Source of the DNA: Aquabacterium commune
Lineage (GTDB): Bacteria; Pseudomonadota; Gammaproteobacteria; Burkholderiales; Burkholderiaceae_C
NCBI RefSeq assembly: GCF_004362855.1
Contig: NZ_SNXW01000007.1
Location: 227,669 to 264,003, forward strand
Reading direction: 5' to 3'
DNA: 36,335 nucleotides
Shown: one piece after another, positions 35,538 through 36,335 of the stretch
Layout: each line of letters starts with the position of its first letter
Position numbering within the stretch: position 1 is the stretch's first letter
The notes under the pieces: model-generated
Database searches by the model: none
The model's input: the letters and a program-made list of their open reading frames with translations, nothing else
Told to the model about the DNA's origin: nothing
Made by a program: the position numbers and the translations under genes

Positions 35538-35696
35538 ATTTTTCTCCAACTCCATCATCGTCATTGAGCGATGCGTGAAGCCTTTTACAAAAACCCGACA
35601 TCGATTGGCCGGGCCCGGATGGAATCCATCGACAAGCCGGCAACCTGTGCACACCGCAAAACGGTGCGCGCAGGCAACCCGCCCATTTCAGGACAG
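35538..35696 (-). ncRNA. structured 5' leader of the rplC operon
   Basis: The RNA between the predicted rplC promoter and the start codon can form a strong hairpin at 35644-35674 (CCTG/CAGG plus GCACACCG/CGGTGCGC, A-rich loop on the plus strand). It can also form a second fold at about 35598-35632 (TCGATGG/CCAATCGA enclosing GATGGA/TCCATC). Overlapping the second fold, CCCG (35610-35613, read on the minus strand) and CGGG (35594-35597) plus five U's (35589-35593) make a weak terminator. Alternative folding suggests attenuation, possibly sensed by a ribosomal protein such as L4. Folding was judged by eye. Confidence 0.45.
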
Positions 35697-35702
35697 CCCA
35701 TG

Positions 35703-35731
35703 ACTATATCAAAGGGTCAACCCCGACGCAA
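35703..35731 (-). promoter_or_regulatory. sigma-70 promoter of the rplC operon
   Basis: Minus strand: -35 TTGCGT (35726-35731), 17-bp spacer, -10 TATAGT (35703-35708). This is the best promoter match in the 304-bp gap between rpsJ and rplC and lies just after the rpsJ terminator. Confidence 0.65.
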
Positions 35732-35770
35732 GCCCCCTGGCTGTGGCGCTCACCCGGGTGCTGCGCCAAG

Positions 35771-35799
35771 AAAAAAGCCGCACCCGGTGGGGCGCGGCT
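35771..35799 (-). terminator. intrinsic terminator after rpsJ
   Basis: Minus-strand RNA: AGCCGC and GCGGCT arms with an inner CCC/GGG pairing, followed by a run of six U's. It lies 43 bp after the rpsJ stop and before the rplC promoter, separating rpsJ from the rest of the S10 cluster. Confidence 0.82.
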
Positions 35800-35841
35800 C
35801 TCAAATCGACGCCGACATCCCGAGGATGCCGGAGGCCGTCA

Positions 35842-36153
35842 TCACTGCAGCTTGATTTCGACGTCCACGCCAGCGGGCAGGTCGAGCTTCATCAGGGCGT
35901 CAACCGTTTTGTCGGTCGGGTCCACGATGTCCATCAGGCGCTGGTGGGTGCGGATTTCGAACTGGTCACGCGACGTCTTGTTGACGTGCGGCGAACGCAG
36001 GATGTCGAAGCGCTGCAGGCGGGTCGGCAGTGGCACGGGGCCCTTGACGATGGCGCCGGTGCGCTTGGCGGTTTCCACGATTTCAGCCGACGATTGGTCG
36101 ATCAGCTTGTAGTCAAACGCCTTCAGGCGAATGCGGATTTTTTGTTGTGCCAT
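35842..36153 (-). CDS. rpsJ: 30S ribosomal protein S10
   Basis: A 103-residue S10, also the NusE antitermination factor. [44 protein letters not shown] and [38 protein letters not shown] are near-consensus. AAGGAAG precedes the ATG. It lies 85 bp after tuf and is probably transcribed with it (in a str-like operon), then ended by the terminator at 35771. Confidence 0.98.
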   Translation of the reverse strand: MAQQKIRIRLKAFDYKLIDQSSAEIVETAKRTGAIVKGPVPLPTRLQRFDILRSPHVNKTSRDQFEIRTHQRLMDIVDPTDKTVDALMKLDLPAGVDVEIKLQ

Positions 36154-36188
36154 GACACACTTCCTTCAATTAAAGAGCGACGGATGAC

Positions 36189-36224
36189 GCCCTGGGCCGC
36201 AGCCGAAGCCGCGACACCCAGGGC
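36189..36224 (-). other. stem-loop between tuf and rpsJ
   Basis: GCCCTGGG and CCCAGGGC form an 8-bp stem with a GC-rich 20-nt loop, and no T-run follows in the direction of transcription. It is more likely an RNA processing or stability element than a terminator. Confidence 0.4.
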
Positions 36225-36238
36225 ACGTGTCATGCAGA

Positions 36239-36335
<97 letters not shown>

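Overview
The window is a dense, GC-rich (by eye roughly two-thirds G+C) chromosomal segment of a betaproteobacterium. It most likely belongs to Burkholderiales in the Comamonadaceae / Leptothrix-Ideonella-Rubrivivax neighbourhood. The pointers are the EF-Tu and ribosomal protein sequences, the long Arg/Gly-rich tail on S3, an S10 cluster that ends at rpsQ, a two-repeat PsiF protein and the CsgG/DUF4810/DUF799 lipoprotein trio. Genus is not resolved. I see no phage, insertion sequence, CRISPR array or tRNA gene; this is core chromosome with some lineage-specific genes.

Left edge (1-530): promoter and leader of an rRNA operon transcribed leftwards out of the window, facing rsmE, a 16S rRNA methyltransferase. 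From 1334 to 9843 a leftward block holds argS, a SPOR protein, dsbA, lptA, lptB, rpoN, a DUF599 membrane protein and an RlmL-type rRNA methyltransferase. It combines protein and rRNA maturation, envelope biogenesis and sigma-54.

Middle (10004-23064): a Ser/Thr kinase fused to a cyclic-nucleotide-binding-like domain; a PsiF-repeat secreted protein; a LysR regulator divergent from malate synthase G; the lipoprotein trio; three tandem paralogues of a small outer-membrane beta-barrel, one intact, one a deletion/frameshift remnant and one off-frame at its start codon; an alpha/beta hydrolase, a histidine phosphatase, an acyl-CoA dehydrogenase and a second LysR regulator.

Right-middle (23466-30505): corA with a long, structured upstream region; an MFS transporter whose 3' end overlaps a hybrid histidine kinase; a coupled response regulator; aroG (DAHP synthase); a cysteine-cluster protein; and a peroxiredoxin. 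The clearest regulatory system here is upstream of aroG: a 24-codon leader peptide with a Phe-Tyr-Phe...Phe run, followed by an intrinsic terminator whose 5' arm can pair with codons 17-19 of the leader. This is a transcription attenuator of the aromatic amino acid pathway.

Right edge (30544-36335): the S10 ribosomal cluster, leftward, from tuf (C-terminal end only) through rpsJ, rplC, rplD, rplW, rplB, rpsS, rplV, rpsC, rplP, rpmC and rpsQ to a strong terminator. rpsJ is separated from rplC by a terminator, a good sigma-70 promoter and a structured leader of about 160 nt. The classical S10 operon therefore appears split into two units, with regulation possibly moved to the rplC leader.
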